Below are positions 9,650-18,077 of a stretch of 64,000 nt of DNA, one piece after another. The notes beneath the pieces were generated by a model. It did not search any database, was not told the DNA's origin, and saw nothing but the letters and a program-made list of their open reading frames with translations. Source of the stretch: Bacteroidota bacterium (GTDB lineage Bacteria > Bacteroidota > Bacteroidia > Chitinophagales > Chitinophagaceae); contig JAFEAJ010000044.1 of assembly GCA_018266455.1 (NCBI GenBank), forward strand, positions 1 through 64,000, in the 5' to 3' direction. Numbering within the stretch: the first letter of the stretch is position 1; the number at the start of each line of letters is the position of its first letter. A program made the translations under genes and the position numbers.

Positions 9650-10399
9650 TTAAATATTATCTAAATACTTATGGACAACTAATTTCCCGTCTTCATAAAA
9701 AGGAAGCACGGCTGCATTGTCGGCGGTAAGGCAATATTTCATGTCCTTTTCCAAACCAAAGTCCGACAAACGATGGTAATGCGATGCATTTTTCTGTTTG
9801 ATAAATTCAAACAGGCCTTCCCTTGCATCGGAATGTATTGTTGCAGCAATTTGTGAAGAATCGCAATTGATAGAGAAATGATTTTTTACACGGTTGATGA
9901 CCGCTCCTGCAAAAAGCATGTCTTCCATATTCACCCTGTCTTTCCAGGCAGCGCAACCCAGCAGTACATTTTGGTTGCGAGACAAGAGGTAGTCGCACAC
10001 CACGCTGAGGTTGGGGAACGAGCCTGTAATGATGTGGTCTGCTCCTCTTTCCAGGGCCATGTGCATCAATTTAGTGCCATTAGTAGTAGTCAGCACCAGC
10101 GTTTTGCCTTCAATAAATTCCCTGGGGTATTCAAATGGAGAATTGCCATGCTTAAGCCCCTCAGCAATCTTCCCATCACGCTCACCAGCAGTAATGCTAT
10201 CTATTTTTTTTCCAAGCTCAATACATTTGGCAACACTATCAACTGGTATCACACTTTTTGCTCCGTTGTATAATGCTGTTGCAATAGTAGAAGTTGCGCG
10301 CAGCACATCGATGATGACGACTATTGAATTATTGACATCATATAAATTAAGCAGGGCGGGTGACAAACAGGTATGCAAGAGGGGTTTTGTATCTGCCAT
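9650..10399 (-). CDS. 2-phosphosulfolactate phosphatase (ComB family)
   Basis: This is a 249-residue member of the ComB family, Mg2+-dependent acid phosphatases that convert 2-phosphosulfolactate to sulfolactate. The signature IDVLRATSTI lies near residue 35. A TTTNGTKLM segment and GCAAWKDRVNMEDMLFAGAV follow. In methanogens the enzyme serves coenzyme M synthesis. Bacteroidota that carry it generally lack that pathway and no other sulfonate gene is nearby, so the physiological substrate is open. A 97-base gap separates it from the SRPBCC gene upstream on the same strand. Confidence 0.9.
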   Translation of the reverse strand: MADTKPLLHTCLSPALLNLYDVNNSIVVIIDVLRATSTIATALYNGAKSVIPVDSVAKCIELGKKIDSITAGERDGKIAEGLKHGNSPFEYPREFIEGKTLVLTTTNGTKLMHMALERGADHIITGSFPNLSVVCDYLLSRNQNVLLGCAAWKDRVNMEDMLFAGAVINRVKNHFSINCDSSQIAATIHSDAREGLFEFIKQKNASHYHRLSDFGLEKDMKYCLTADNAAVLPFYEDGKLVVHKYLDNI

Positions 10400-10496
10400 T
10401 TATGCAAATGTAATTGATAGAATCATAACGCAGGCGCTGAATCAAAGAAGGAATGATTAAAACGAAGTTAATACTACCATGTTTTGCCTTTAAAAC

Positions 10497-10970
10497 CTAT
10501 TGCAGCAAAAATGTCCATTTATCCGATTCGGCATACTCTTTAATCACATTGTTCCTGTGCTCCAATAATTTTTTTAAATACCCAGTGAGGTAGCATTTGC
10601 TGAAAATATTACCAAGGCTGCCGTATGGCGCAGAGAAGCTGAGCAGGTCAATCATCAATGTGCCGTTTTCTACTTTTTTGAAATGGTGCTCATGTTTCAT
10701 GGTTTTGAAATCACCTTCTACCATTTCATCGGTAAACAAAAAAGGGCTGTTCATTTCAATGATCCTGACACGCATTACACGTATTTTAAATAAATGTTTT
10801 GCTTTCCAGGTAACTGTTTCCTGTAACTGGATAAGTCCTGCCGTAGTTCCGGCAACAGCTTGTTCATTGGCGTGTGCCATTGATTTTTTGTGAAGGTCAA
10901 CGCTTCGGGCAAGGTCAAACACACGTTCGACCGGCGCGGCAATAAATGTAGTAAGATGAATTGATGGCAT
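10497..10970 (-). CDS. SRPBCC (START-like) family protein
   Basis: This is a 157-residue protein with the helix-grip START/Bet v 1-like fold. It opens with the typical strand MPSIHLTTFIAAPVERVFDL and ends with the long C-terminal helix (YLTGYLKKLLEHRNNVIKEY). Members bind hydrophobic ligands; some are annotated as cyclase/dehydrase or cell-division-inhibitor-like, but no function can be assigned here. It probably shares a transcript with gcvT upstream (55-base gap) and the ComB-like gene downstream. Confidence 0.8.
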   Translation of the reverse strand: MPSIHLTTFIAAPVERVFDLARSVDLHKKSMAHANEQAVAGTTAGLIQLQETVTWKAKHLFKIRVMRVRIIEMNSPFLFTDEMVEGDFKTMKHEHHFKKVENGTLMIDLLSFSAPYGSLGNIFSKCYLTGYLKKLLEHRNNVIKEYAESDKWTFLLQ

Positions 10971-11025
10971 GGCCTAAAATAGATAAAGACGGGTTATCAA
11001 ACAGACCGAAAAAATCGTTCCAAAT

Positions 11026-12111
11026 TTAGTTAAAAGGAAGCTTCACGATTTTAGCCCGCAGCAGCTTATCCCTGACCTTGATGTAAATCTCTGTATCGAT
11101 ATTTGAGAATGGCGCAGCAACATAGCCCAACCCAATGGCCTTGCCTAATGATGGCGATTGCGTTCCTGAAGTAACTTTCCCGATGGTTAACCCAGTAAAA
11201 TCTTTTATTTCATAATCATGCCGGGGTATCCCTTTTTCCAGCAATTCGAAACCAACAAGCTTTCTTTTTACGCCCTCCTCTTTTTGTTGTTCAAGTATTT
11301 CTTTGGCCGTAAATTCTTTGGTGAATTTGGTGACCCACCCCAGTCCCGCTTCCAGTGGCGAAGTATTGTCATTAATATCATTCCCATACAGGCAATACCC
11401 CATTTCAAGCCTTAATGTATCGCGAGCCCCAAGCCCAATAGGTTTTATGCCCGCAGGTTTGCCTGCTTCAAAAATCGCATCCCAGATTTTGCTTGCAGCG
11501 CCATCTTTATTTTCAAAATAGATTTCCACTCCGCCTGCTCCCGTATACCCTGTAGCGCTGACCAAAACATTGTCAATGCCTGCAAGTTTTCCCTTAGCGA
11601 AAGTATAGTATTTCAAATTCAGGATATCCATTTCCGTTAAAGATTGCAAAATTTTAGTGGCATTAGGCCCTTGAACGGCCAACAAACAGGTCTTATCAGA
11701 TACATTGTGCATTTCAGCGTTGCCTGTATTGTGGCTTTTTATCCACTGCCAGTCCTTGTCAATGTTTGATGCGTTAACCACCAGCATATACACTTTGTTT
11801 TCTTCTATGCAGTAAACAAGCAGGTCGTCGACGATCCCTCCACCGCTATTGGTAAGGCAACTGTATTGCGCTTTACCGGCAGTTAGTTTGGAAGCATCAT
11901 TACTTGTTACTCTTTGTATCAAGCTCAGCGCTTGTGGCCCTTTCAAAAAAAATTCTCCCATGTGGCTCACATCAAAAACTCCGGCATTAGCCCGCACTGT
12001 TGCATGTTCATCATTAATACCGCTATAACTAATTGGCATATTGTATCCAGCAAACTCGGCCATTTTTGCGCCAAGCGCGATATGCTTTTCGATAAATGGT
12101 GTCAACTTCAT
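11026..12111 (-). CDS. gcvT: Aminomethyltransferase (glycine cleavage system T protein)
   Basis: This is a 361-residue GcvT, the usual family length. The T protein moves the methylene group from aminomethyl-lipoyl H protein to tetrahydrofolate and releases ammonia. Recognisable segments are [37 protein letters not shown] and [18 protein letters not shown], ending in the GcvT C-terminal barrel ([21 protein letters not shown]). Other glycine cleavage genes are absent from the window. No glycine riboswitch is visible in the leader. Confidence 0.97.
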   Translation of the reverse strand: MKLTPFIEKHIALGAKMAEFAGYNMPISYSGINDEHATVRANAGVFDVSHMGEFFLKGPQALSLIQRVTSNDASKLTAGKAQYSCLTNSGGGIVDDLLVYCIEENKVYMLVVNASNIDKDWQWIKSHNTGNAEMHNVSDKTCLLAVQGPNATKILQSLTEMDILNLKYYTFAKGKLAGIDNVLVSATGYTGAGGVEIYFENKDGAASKIWDAIFEAGKPAGIKPIGLGARDTLRLEMGYCLYGNDINDNTSPLEAGLGWVTKFTKEFTAKEILEQQKEEGVKRKLVGFELLEKGIPRHDYEIKDFTGLTIGKVTSGTQSPSLGKAIGLGYVAAPFSNIDTEIYIKVRDKLLRAKIVKLPFN

Positions 12112-12416
12112 TCAAAAAAGTTTTATTGTGGCTATACTGTATTTTGATATAAAAGAATCCTGCCTGCAAATGTAAGGGGATATTATTTTCCTATCACTTT
12201 ATTAAGGCACACTCCGGTTTAGCACACTTATTGGAGTGTTTTTCTTAAAAGGGAAGTACACATTCGTCCCTGATCGACCTTTTAAAATACTGCAACCAAA
12301 ACAAGCGCCCATGCAATGCAACAAAATACTCATTGACCTGAATACTCTATAAACAAAAAGGGCCCTGCCTTCCGGCATGAGGCCCTGTATTCCAGCTTCA
12401 ACCAAATTAAATACGA
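12112..12416. other. Intergenic region between gcvT and the PspC gene
   Basis: This 305-base gap holds the PspC-gene terminator at its right end and presumably the gcvT promoter at its left. A second hairpin on the plus strand (arms 12209-12215 and 12233-12239, then T's) has no plus-strand gene to serve. No gene is supported. Confidence 0.5.
12355..12386 (-). terminator. Intrinsic terminator of the PadR-PspC operon
   Basis: The outer stem AGGGCC / GGCCCT (12359-12364 with 12381-12386) encloses an inner TGCC-TTCC-GGCA hairpin. On the minus strand it is followed by TTTTTGTTT. It lies about 30 bases beyond the stop of the PspC-domain gene. Confidence 0.8.
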
Positions 12417-14660
12417 TTAAGACTGAAAAATCAAGGACAGGAAATAAGCAGGTGATGAGACCGGCTTCAAGTCTTTAATATTATCGTTCGGTATCGCGTC
12501 GGCTGTTTTTTCCTGAATCCCGGGTTCAGGGTTCTTTGCCGTTTTTCTGAGCGTAACAGAGTCTTTTTTGGGGGAAGTTTCTTTCTGATTGTTCATTCTT
12601 AAGCTATCGTTCCCTTTATAACGGTAACCCTTATCCACTTTTGGGGCAGTTGGTTTAAGTTGGTTTTCTTTGTCTTCTTCATTCCAGCCCTTATCAGTTC
12701 TTTCCAATCCGTGTTCTGTCATAATATACTCAATATTGCCACTCCAGTTATACCTGTCATTCCAGTAGCCGCCCCAATCATCTTCATCATCATTGATATT
12801 AAAACCGTTTCTCCTGAAATGGATATTGAACCAATGGTAGCTTTCCACACTGCTATTAACTTCGATTTTTTTGCCTACCGGCACTTCTACTATAACAAGC
12901 ACCTGCTGGTTCCTGAACTTATCGTCTTTACTAATGGCAAAACCCCCGCGTGGCAAAAGCAATAAGCTGTCTTGCTGCTGTATTTCAAAATTGATTTTTG
13001 CTGCAAGGTTTTGCGCCTGCTGGCGTGTATTCCCCCTGCTGGACCTAAGCTTTTCGACATGGAACTGCCCGTCTTTGCTTTTAATAATATCCAAGCGAAC
13101 TGTATTCAGCAACAAAGAATCGTAATTGTCGCCAAAGATTGGCCAGTCATTATCCCAATCATTCCATTCCCACCTACGTGGGAAATAATGGCTGCCAATC
13201 CTGTAATCAGTCTGGCCAATATACATTTTTCCATTAGCGGGCTGAGCAATAACAATATTATCCTCTACATAATCCCGGGTCCTGAAATTCCTGGCGAACA
13301 TGCTGATGAGGACGATGAGAGCAATCAATCCAATAACCCATAAGCCCCCAAAAACAAAACCGAGGTAATGATTTTTTGAGCGTGCGCCCATAATGCGCCG
13401 GATTAACCAGGTGAGGATGGCGATCAGCGGGATCCCAAGGAACAATACCAGGCTAAGCCAGGCTAAAAAGTTTTCAGTTGCTCCTGCTAAGAAGAAATTT
13501 TTTAACGGGAACACGGCAAAACCTCCGAACAGCAAGCCAATAAGTGCCCCAAATAAAGCCAGCGCTACAACACCTGCAATGAACAGAAAGAATGCTTTAA
13601 ACAAAACCCCAATTACATGCCCTATGCCATTATTCCCTCGCCGTTGATTGTATTCATATGAAAATTCTTTGCTTTTTTGCTGAGCAAAATTTCCAACTTC
13701 AGAGCCAAACCGCTGGGCTCCCTGTTTTATATCGCTGCCTATTTTTTCTGCTCGCCCTTTAAACCCTTCTAAATCTTCTTTGATGGTATTGGCAATCGAG
13801 TTCAAATCAACCCTTTCGCCGCGCATCTCTAATTTTTCAGATGCGGTAGTGGCAACCGGCACAGCGATCCATAAAATAATATAAGCAATGATCAGCGTGC
13901 TGCCTAACCCCCCGGATATAAAGCGTGGCGTAAATCCATAATCCCAATCCCAAAATGCAGCATGAAAAATGTTCGAAACAATCCATAAAACAAAAGGTAA
14001 AGCAAAAATCAGCCGGGGTATCCAGACCTGGACATTGAAATAAGCGGCAAGGCCGCCGGCAACGCCGCCAATTACTTTATCGTCTGCGCTGCGATACAAT
14101 CTTTTGGTAGTTTTAGATTGCTGCGATTGCGAGGGAACGACTATCCAAAGCAAAATATAAACCCAGAACAATGCGCCGAATAAAATCACGAAAATGATGC
14201 GCAAAATAACCGGATCGATATTGAGGTAATTGGCAAGGCCGCTGCACACCCCGCCAAGAATTTTGTCATCAGCATTCCTGTATAGCCTCCCCCGCGATTG
14301 AAAGTTGCCATAATTGTATTGCTGCTGCGTTTGTTGTTGATTGCTGCCTGCGCTTTGCTGATCGTTTTTCGGGGGAACAGGGCCTCCTTCGGCATCTGCT
14401 GCTTCAAAATCTTCAGGCCTACCCATACTGGCAATAATGCTGTTCACGTCAGCATCGGTGATGCATGTCGCATCTTTTTTCAGCCTTTCGGAAAAAAGTT
14501 CAGCAAAGCGGTTTTCGATATCGTTAATGATCTCGTCCCGGCCTTCTTCGTTAGCAAAATACTTCCTGAGGCTCTCAATATACTGATTGAGTATGTCAAA
14601 AGCAGTCTCTTCTATAGGGACTACCCTGCCGTGGAAATTTATATTGATGATCTTTTTCAT
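12417..14660 (-). CDS. PspC-domain membrane protein, tandem PspC
   Basis: This is a 747-residue membrane protein. An N-terminal soluble segment (about 1-115) is followed by two PspC domains in tandem (about 126-185 and 186-245), each starting RLYR.ADDK..GGV..GLA.Y. About five more membrane helices follow. The C-terminal periplasmic-type domain of about 280 residues resembles the DUF4097/auto-transporter-adhesin-like beta region and is rich in Trp, Asp and Asn. PspC proteins take part in envelope-stress responses. The upstream PadR repressor gene (27-base gap) and the downstream terminator define a two-gene operon. The role as an envelope stress sensor is inferred from the family. Confidence 0.88.
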   Translation of the reverse strand: MKKIININFHGRVVPIEETAFDILNQYIESLRKYFANEEGRDEIINDIENRFAELFSERLKKDATCITDADVNSIIASMGRPEDFEAADAEGGPVPPKNDQQSAGSNQQQTQQQYNYGNFQSRGRLYRNADDKILGGVCSGLANYLNIDPVILRIIFVILFGALFWVYILLWIVVPSQSQQSKTTKRLYRSADDKVIGGVAGGLAAYFNVQVWIPRLIFALPFVLWIVSNIFHAAFWDWDYGFTPRFISGGLGSTLIIAYIILWIAVPVATTASEKLEMRGERVDLNSIANTIKEDLEGFKGRAEKIGSDIKQGAQRFGSEVGNFAQQKSKEFSYEYNQRRGNNGIGHVIGVLFKAFFLFIAGVVALALFGALIGLLFGGFAVFPLKNFFLAGATENFLAWLSLVLFLGIPLIAILTWLIRRIMGARSKNHYLGFVFGGLWVIGLIALIVLISMFARNFRTRDYVEDNIVIAQPANGKMYIGQTDYRIGSHYFPRRWEWNDWDNDWPIFGDNYDSLLLNTVRLDIIKSKDGQFHVEKLRSSRGNTRQQAQNLAAKINFEIQQQDSLLLLPRGGFAISKDDKFRNQQVLVIVEVPVGKKIEVNSSVESYHWFNIHFRRNGFNINDDEDDWGGYWNDRYNWSGNIEYIMTEHGLERTDKGWNEEDKENQLKPTAPKVDKGYRYKGNDSLRMNNQKETSPKKDSVTLRKTAKNPEPGIQEKTADAIPNDNIKDLKPVSSPAYFLSLIFQS

Positions 14661-14687
14661 TGTAAATCGTGTTTGATTGGTTGAAGT

Positions 14688-15056
14688 TTAGAAGCTTGGG
14701 TTTTGGTTGGTGCTGTCGGGCATGTTTTCTTTTTTGCTCGCCAGCGCATGCACCGCGCTTGCCAATTCGTTCCAGGTCGCTTCCAGTTCCTTATAGAATT
14801 GCTCTCCTTTGGGAGTTAACGAAAAATATTTGCGGGGCGGGCCGGAATTGCTTTCCACCCAACGATAAGTAAGCATTTCCGCATTTTTCAGCCTGGTCAG
14901 CAACGGGTATAAAGTGCCTTCAAGGATGTGCAGGTTGGCTTCCTTCATTTCTTCCACAATGTCTGAAGGGTAGGCTTCGCCACGGCGTATGATGGAAAAG
15001 ATGCAGAACTCCAGGATCCCTTTTCTCATTTGGCTTTGCGTGTTCTCGATGTTCAT
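14688..15056 (-). CDS. PadR family transcriptional regulator
   Basis: This is a 122-residue winged-helix repressor of the PadR-s1 type. The N-terminal helix MRKGILEFCIFSIIRRGEAY, the recognition region (EGTLYPLLTRLKNAEML) and the wing (GPPRKYFSLTPKGEQFYKEL) are all present. The short C-terminal helix likely forms the dimer interface. It is the first gene of an operon with the PspC protein. A 23-base imperfect palindrome 71 bases upstream of its ATG is the likely operator, pointing to autoregulation. The effector is unknown. Confidence 0.93.
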   Translation of the reverse strand: MNIENTQSQMRKGILEFCIFSIIRRGEAYPSDIVEEMKEANLHILEGTLYPLLTRLKNAEMLTYRWVESNSGPPRKYFSLTPKGEQFYKELEATWNELASAVHALASKKENMPDSTNQNPSF

Positions 15057-15126
15057 AATTTATTATCTTTTTAGAGAGAACTCATTGTATAAATCCTAAT
15101 TCCAATACAAATATAAGGTAAATATT

Positions 15127-15149
15127 GGTACTATGTAAAACAAAGTACC
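15127..15149. promoter_or_regulatory. Candidate PadR operator
   Basis: A 23-base imperfect inverted repeat starts GGTACT, ends AGTACC, and has inner TGT / ACA arms around an A-rich centre. The TACT...AGTA architecture with inner TGT/ACA is the kind bound by PadR-type dimers. It sits 71 bases upstream of the padR ATG, in the only plausible promoter region. Binding is inferred, not shown. Confidence 0.6.
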
Positions 15150-15339
15150 ATTTTAAAGAAGGTAACTCTTATAGGCAGATAATGTATGTTATGATGAAGT
15201 ATAGGCTGGGCAAAGGGTTCAGAAATTTTGGAGCTTATTGAAAATTATTTAAGGATTTTATGAGCGGCGGCAACAAAGGAAGAGCGGGAATAAAAACATA
15301 GATGCCAAATGGCTCTAGTTTATGTCATAATAAATTCGC

Positions 15340-16284
15340 TCACTTCTTCAGCCCAATCTCTCTCAACCGCTCATCCAAATATTCTCCGGCGGTCGCATCA
15401 GGATATGCTTTTGGGTGTTTGTCATCAATACAACTTGCCAGGCAAGCCAGGCTCATGCTACTTTTTGGGTGAAGAAAAAACGGGATGGAAAAGCGCGAAG
15501 TGTTCCATTTTTCACGAGGCGGGTTGACCACACGGTGTGTCGTAGACTTCAATTTATTATTAGTAAGCCTCTGCAGCATGTCTCCTACATTCACTACAAT
15601 TTGCTCCGGCAAAGAAGTTACAGCGACCCATTCATTTTGCTTGGTGAGTATCTGTAGCCCATCGGCAGATGCCCCTACCAATAATGTGATGAGGTTAATG
15701 TCTTCATGCTGCTCGGCGCGTATTGATGTCTTTGGCTCCTGTGTTATCGGCGGATAATGAATCGCTCTTAAAATGGAATTGCCATTATGGATATAATCTG
15801 TAAAATAATTTTCATCCAACCCGAAGTACAAAGCAATCGCTCTCAACAATGCCCTGCCGGATTCTTCAAATGCGCGGTAAGCTTTGAAAAATGTCGGCGT
15901 GAAATGTGGCACTTCATCTACATAAACATTACCAGGATATTCCTTTTGCACCGGATCTTTGTCTGCTACTGTTTGGCCAAACTGGAAAAACTCTTTAAGG
16001 TCAGGGGCATCGCTGCCTTTTGCATGTTCCCTCCCGAATGAAGTATAGCCGCGCTGCCCAGCAAGCTCAGGTTTTTCATATTTTTTCTTTTTATCCAACG
16101 GCAAAGAAAAAAACTGTTGCACATATTTATATAACTCCGTAATCAAGTCATCTGGCACGCCATGATTTTTTACTGCCACAAAACCAACTTCCTCATAAGC
16201 TTTACCAAGCGATTGCACAAAAGCAGGCTTTTTTTCTACATCGCCATGCAAAAAATCGCGGAGGTCGACAACAGGGATTCCCAT
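15340..16284 (-). CDS. 2-oxoglutarate/Fe(II)-dependent oxygenase, isopenicillin N synthase family
   Basis: This is a 314-residue non-haem iron oxygenase. The N-terminal DIOX_N region (GIPVVDLRDF...VGFVAVKNHGV) is followed by the jelly-roll core. The iron ligands appear as His193-x-Asp195 (QHEDINL) and His250 (STTHRVV), and the 2-oxoglutarate-binding RxS is at Arg264 (RFSIPFF). The length and order match the IPNS/gibberellin-oxidase-like group of bacteria. The substrate cannot be predicted. It is transcribed alone, divergent from the DUF3089 gene. Confidence 0.9.
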   Translation of the reverse strand: MGIPVVDLRDFLHGDVEKKPAFVQSLGKAYEEVGFVAVKNHGVPDDLITELYKYVQQFFSLPLDKKKKYEKPELAGQRGYTSFGREHAKGSDAPDLKEFFQFGQTVADKDPVQKEYPGNVYVDEVPHFTPTFFKAYRAFEESGRALLRAIALYFGLDENYFTDYIHNGNSILRAIHYPPITQEPKTSIRAEQHEDINLITLLVGASADGLQILTKQNEWVAVTSLPEQIVVNVGDMLQRLTNNKLKSTTHRVVNPPREKWNTSRFSIPFFLHPKSSMSLACLASCIDDKHPKAYPDATAGEYLDERLREIGLKK

Positions 16285-16349
16285 GTAGCAAACTTTGATG
16301 AGTGAATAAATTTTATATTAGATTTATCGCATAAAAGTAAAAAACTTTG

Positions 16350-17381
16350 ATGCAAAGAAAAACTATTCCCTCAATCCTGATTTTTTTCAGCTTATTAGTT
16401 TCCTGTTCGCCAAAATATGTAAAACATATTTCTGAATACAAGTTTGAAAGCAAAACTGGTGCTCCTGATTATAGCAAGCTTGATTATTGGGCAGCAAGCC
16501 CATATAAAAAAAGTTTGTCAGACAGCTTGCCTGAGCCTTTGAGACCTGGTTTTATGAAAGATAGTTCTGTTGATGTTTTCTTTCTTCACCCAACCACATT
16601 TGTTGATAAGCATGAGACAAGATGGAATGCAGATATCAATAATGACTCTCTCAACGCAAAAACAGACTACAGCACCATTCTTTACCAGGCAAGCGCATTT
16701 AATGAATGCAGGATTTTTGCACCGAGGTATCGGCAGGCTCATATCCGGGCGTATTTCACAAAAGACACAGCCGAGGCTTTGGCTGCATTTGATTTGGCTT
16801 ATCAGGATTTGAAAACAGCTTTTCAATATTATCTCGAACATTACAACAATGGAAGACCAATTATCATTGCTTCGCATAGCCAGGGCAGCACTCATGCGCA
16901 AAGATTATTGAAAGAATTTTTTGACGGCAAATCGCTGAAAAATAAATTGGTCGCTGCTTATATAATCGGGATGTATATCCCCGAAAACGAATTTAATGAT
17001 TTATCTCCATGCACCGATTCCTTGCAAACAAAGTGCTTTGTTGGCTGGAGAAGTTTTAAATATGACTATGAGCCAACCTTTGTAAAAGCTGAAAAAATAA
17101 AATGCCGTACTATAAATCCATTGACGTGGACGGCCGGCATCACTTATGCACCAAGAGCCTTGAACCTTGGCGCAGTAGTAACTAATTTTGACAGAATTGC
17201 CCCCCACGCTGCAGATGCCCAAATACACGGAAATGTTTTATGGCTTCATCGCCCCCGCTTTCCTGGTAGTTGGTTTTATAAAGCCCGGAATTATCATGTA
17301 GGAGATATCAATTTGTTCTATATGAACATCCGGGAAAATGTACATGCTAGAATCGCTGCTTATAAAAAAGGCTGCTCCTAA
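16350..17381 (+). CDS. DUF3089 lipoprotein, alpha/beta-hydrolase-like
   Basis: This is a 343-residue DUF3089 protein. I start it at the ATG at 16350; the codon before is a TTG. The N-terminal signal ends in a lipobox (LVSC), so it is probably a lipoprotein. IIASHSQGSTHA is a nucleophile-elbow-like motif with its Ser, and DVFFLHPTTF is the DUF3089 signature. Such proteins are predicted serine hydrolases with unknown substrates. Its last four bases overlap the end of the convergent ExbD gene. Confidence 0.88.
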   Translation: MQRKTIPSILIFFSLLVSCSPKYVKHISEYKFESKTGAPDYSKLDYWAASPYKKSLSDSLPEPLRPGFMKDSSVDVFFLHPTTFVDKHETRWNADINNDSLNAKTDYSTILYQASAFNECRIFAPRYRQAHIRAYFTKDTAEALAAFDLAYQDLKTAFQYYLEHYNNGRPIIIASHSQGSTHAQRLLKEFFDGKSLKNKLVAAYIIGMYIPENEFNDLSPCTDSLQTKCFVGWRSFKYDYEPTFVKAEKIKCRTINPLTWTAGITYAPRALNLGAVVTNFDRIAPHAADAQIHGNVLWLHRPRFPGSWFYKARNYHVGDINLFYMNIRENVHARIAAYKKGCS

Positions 17382-17923
17382 TAAACTTGTTCTCTTAGCA
17401 ATTTCTTTTCTTCCCCTGTAATATTCACGAGCGCATACCTGGCAACATGATGAATAAGCATTTCATTTAAAATGCTCACCAGGTTCCCATAGCTCGCCTC
17501 ATCTGAAATTTTAATAATCACCGTCAGCTTTTTTCTTCCTCCTGTATAATTTTTGTCTAGCCGCCATTGTTTTTGCCAGATGACTTTACCAACACCGCTT
17601 TGAATAGCGTAATCAGTAACCCCAAATAAGCCGTTTTTCAGCGAGTATGCCAGGGCGCCATTATAATAAAAAACTTGATTGTCTTTTGCGGCCAATAATG
17701 TAAGCGTGGCATCATTACCGGTTACTGTGCTGTCGCCATCAGCAGGCAGGTTCAATTTTGTTGCATGCGGTTTAGTCCATGCAGTGGTAACCATAAAAAA
17801 AGTAATCAGCAAAAACCCCAAATCAACCATTGGCGTGAGGTCAACTTTTGTTGGATGCTTTTTGCTTTTGCGAAAATTTTTTCTGTTCCGGCTCCTGCCG
17901 GATGCAATATCGGTTTCAGCCAT
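17378..17923 (-). CDS. ExbD/TolR-type biopolymer transport protein
   Basis: This is a 181-residue inner-membrane protein of the TonB/Tol energising family. I start it at MAETDIASGRSRNRK; an upstream Met would add 18 residues. A basic N-terminus and one membrane helix (VDLTPMVDLGFLLITFFMV) carry the proton-relay Asp of the family. A periplasmic domain follows. No exbB or tonB is adjacent, so it must pair with partners encoded elsewhere. The stop overlaps that of the convergent DUF3089 gene. Confidence 0.9.
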   Translation of the reverse strand: MAETDIASGRSRNRKNFRKSKKHPTKVDLTPMVDLGFLLITFFMVTTAWTKPHATKLNLPADGDSTVTGNDATLTLLAAKDNQVFYYNGALAYSLKNGLFGVTDYAIQSGVGKVIWQKQWRLDKNYTGGRKKLTVIIKISDEASYGNLVSILNEMLIHHVARYALVNITGEEKKLLREQVY

Positions 17924-18077
17924 AAAAATCTTTTTTTTAAATACTGAATATTGGATGCGGCTATCAAAAATTTCCATAAACAGTCGAAAGCCTGTTGTGA
18001 CCGCTCAAATAAATCAACTTGACTTTGAAAGCTGAGTATTGCTCCTGAAATAGTCGTAAATTAGGACAGCATAATTT

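Noticed and set aside
9416..9650. Small structured RNA in the feoB upstream gap
   Set aside because: Only one short hairpin was found; no SRP, 6S, tmRNA or tRNA signature could be identified.
12112..12200. Glycine riboswitch upstream of gcvT
   Set aside because: The leader has no recognisable riboswitch core or tandem aptamer pattern.
12209..12239. Hairpin with 7-bp stem followed by T's on the plus strand
   Set aside because: No plus-strand gene ends nearby and the loop is 17 bases long, so a terminator role is not supported.
12202..12405. A 67-codon minus-strand open frame between gcvT and the PspC gene
   Set aside because: It runs through the PspC terminator hairpin and shows no homology features.
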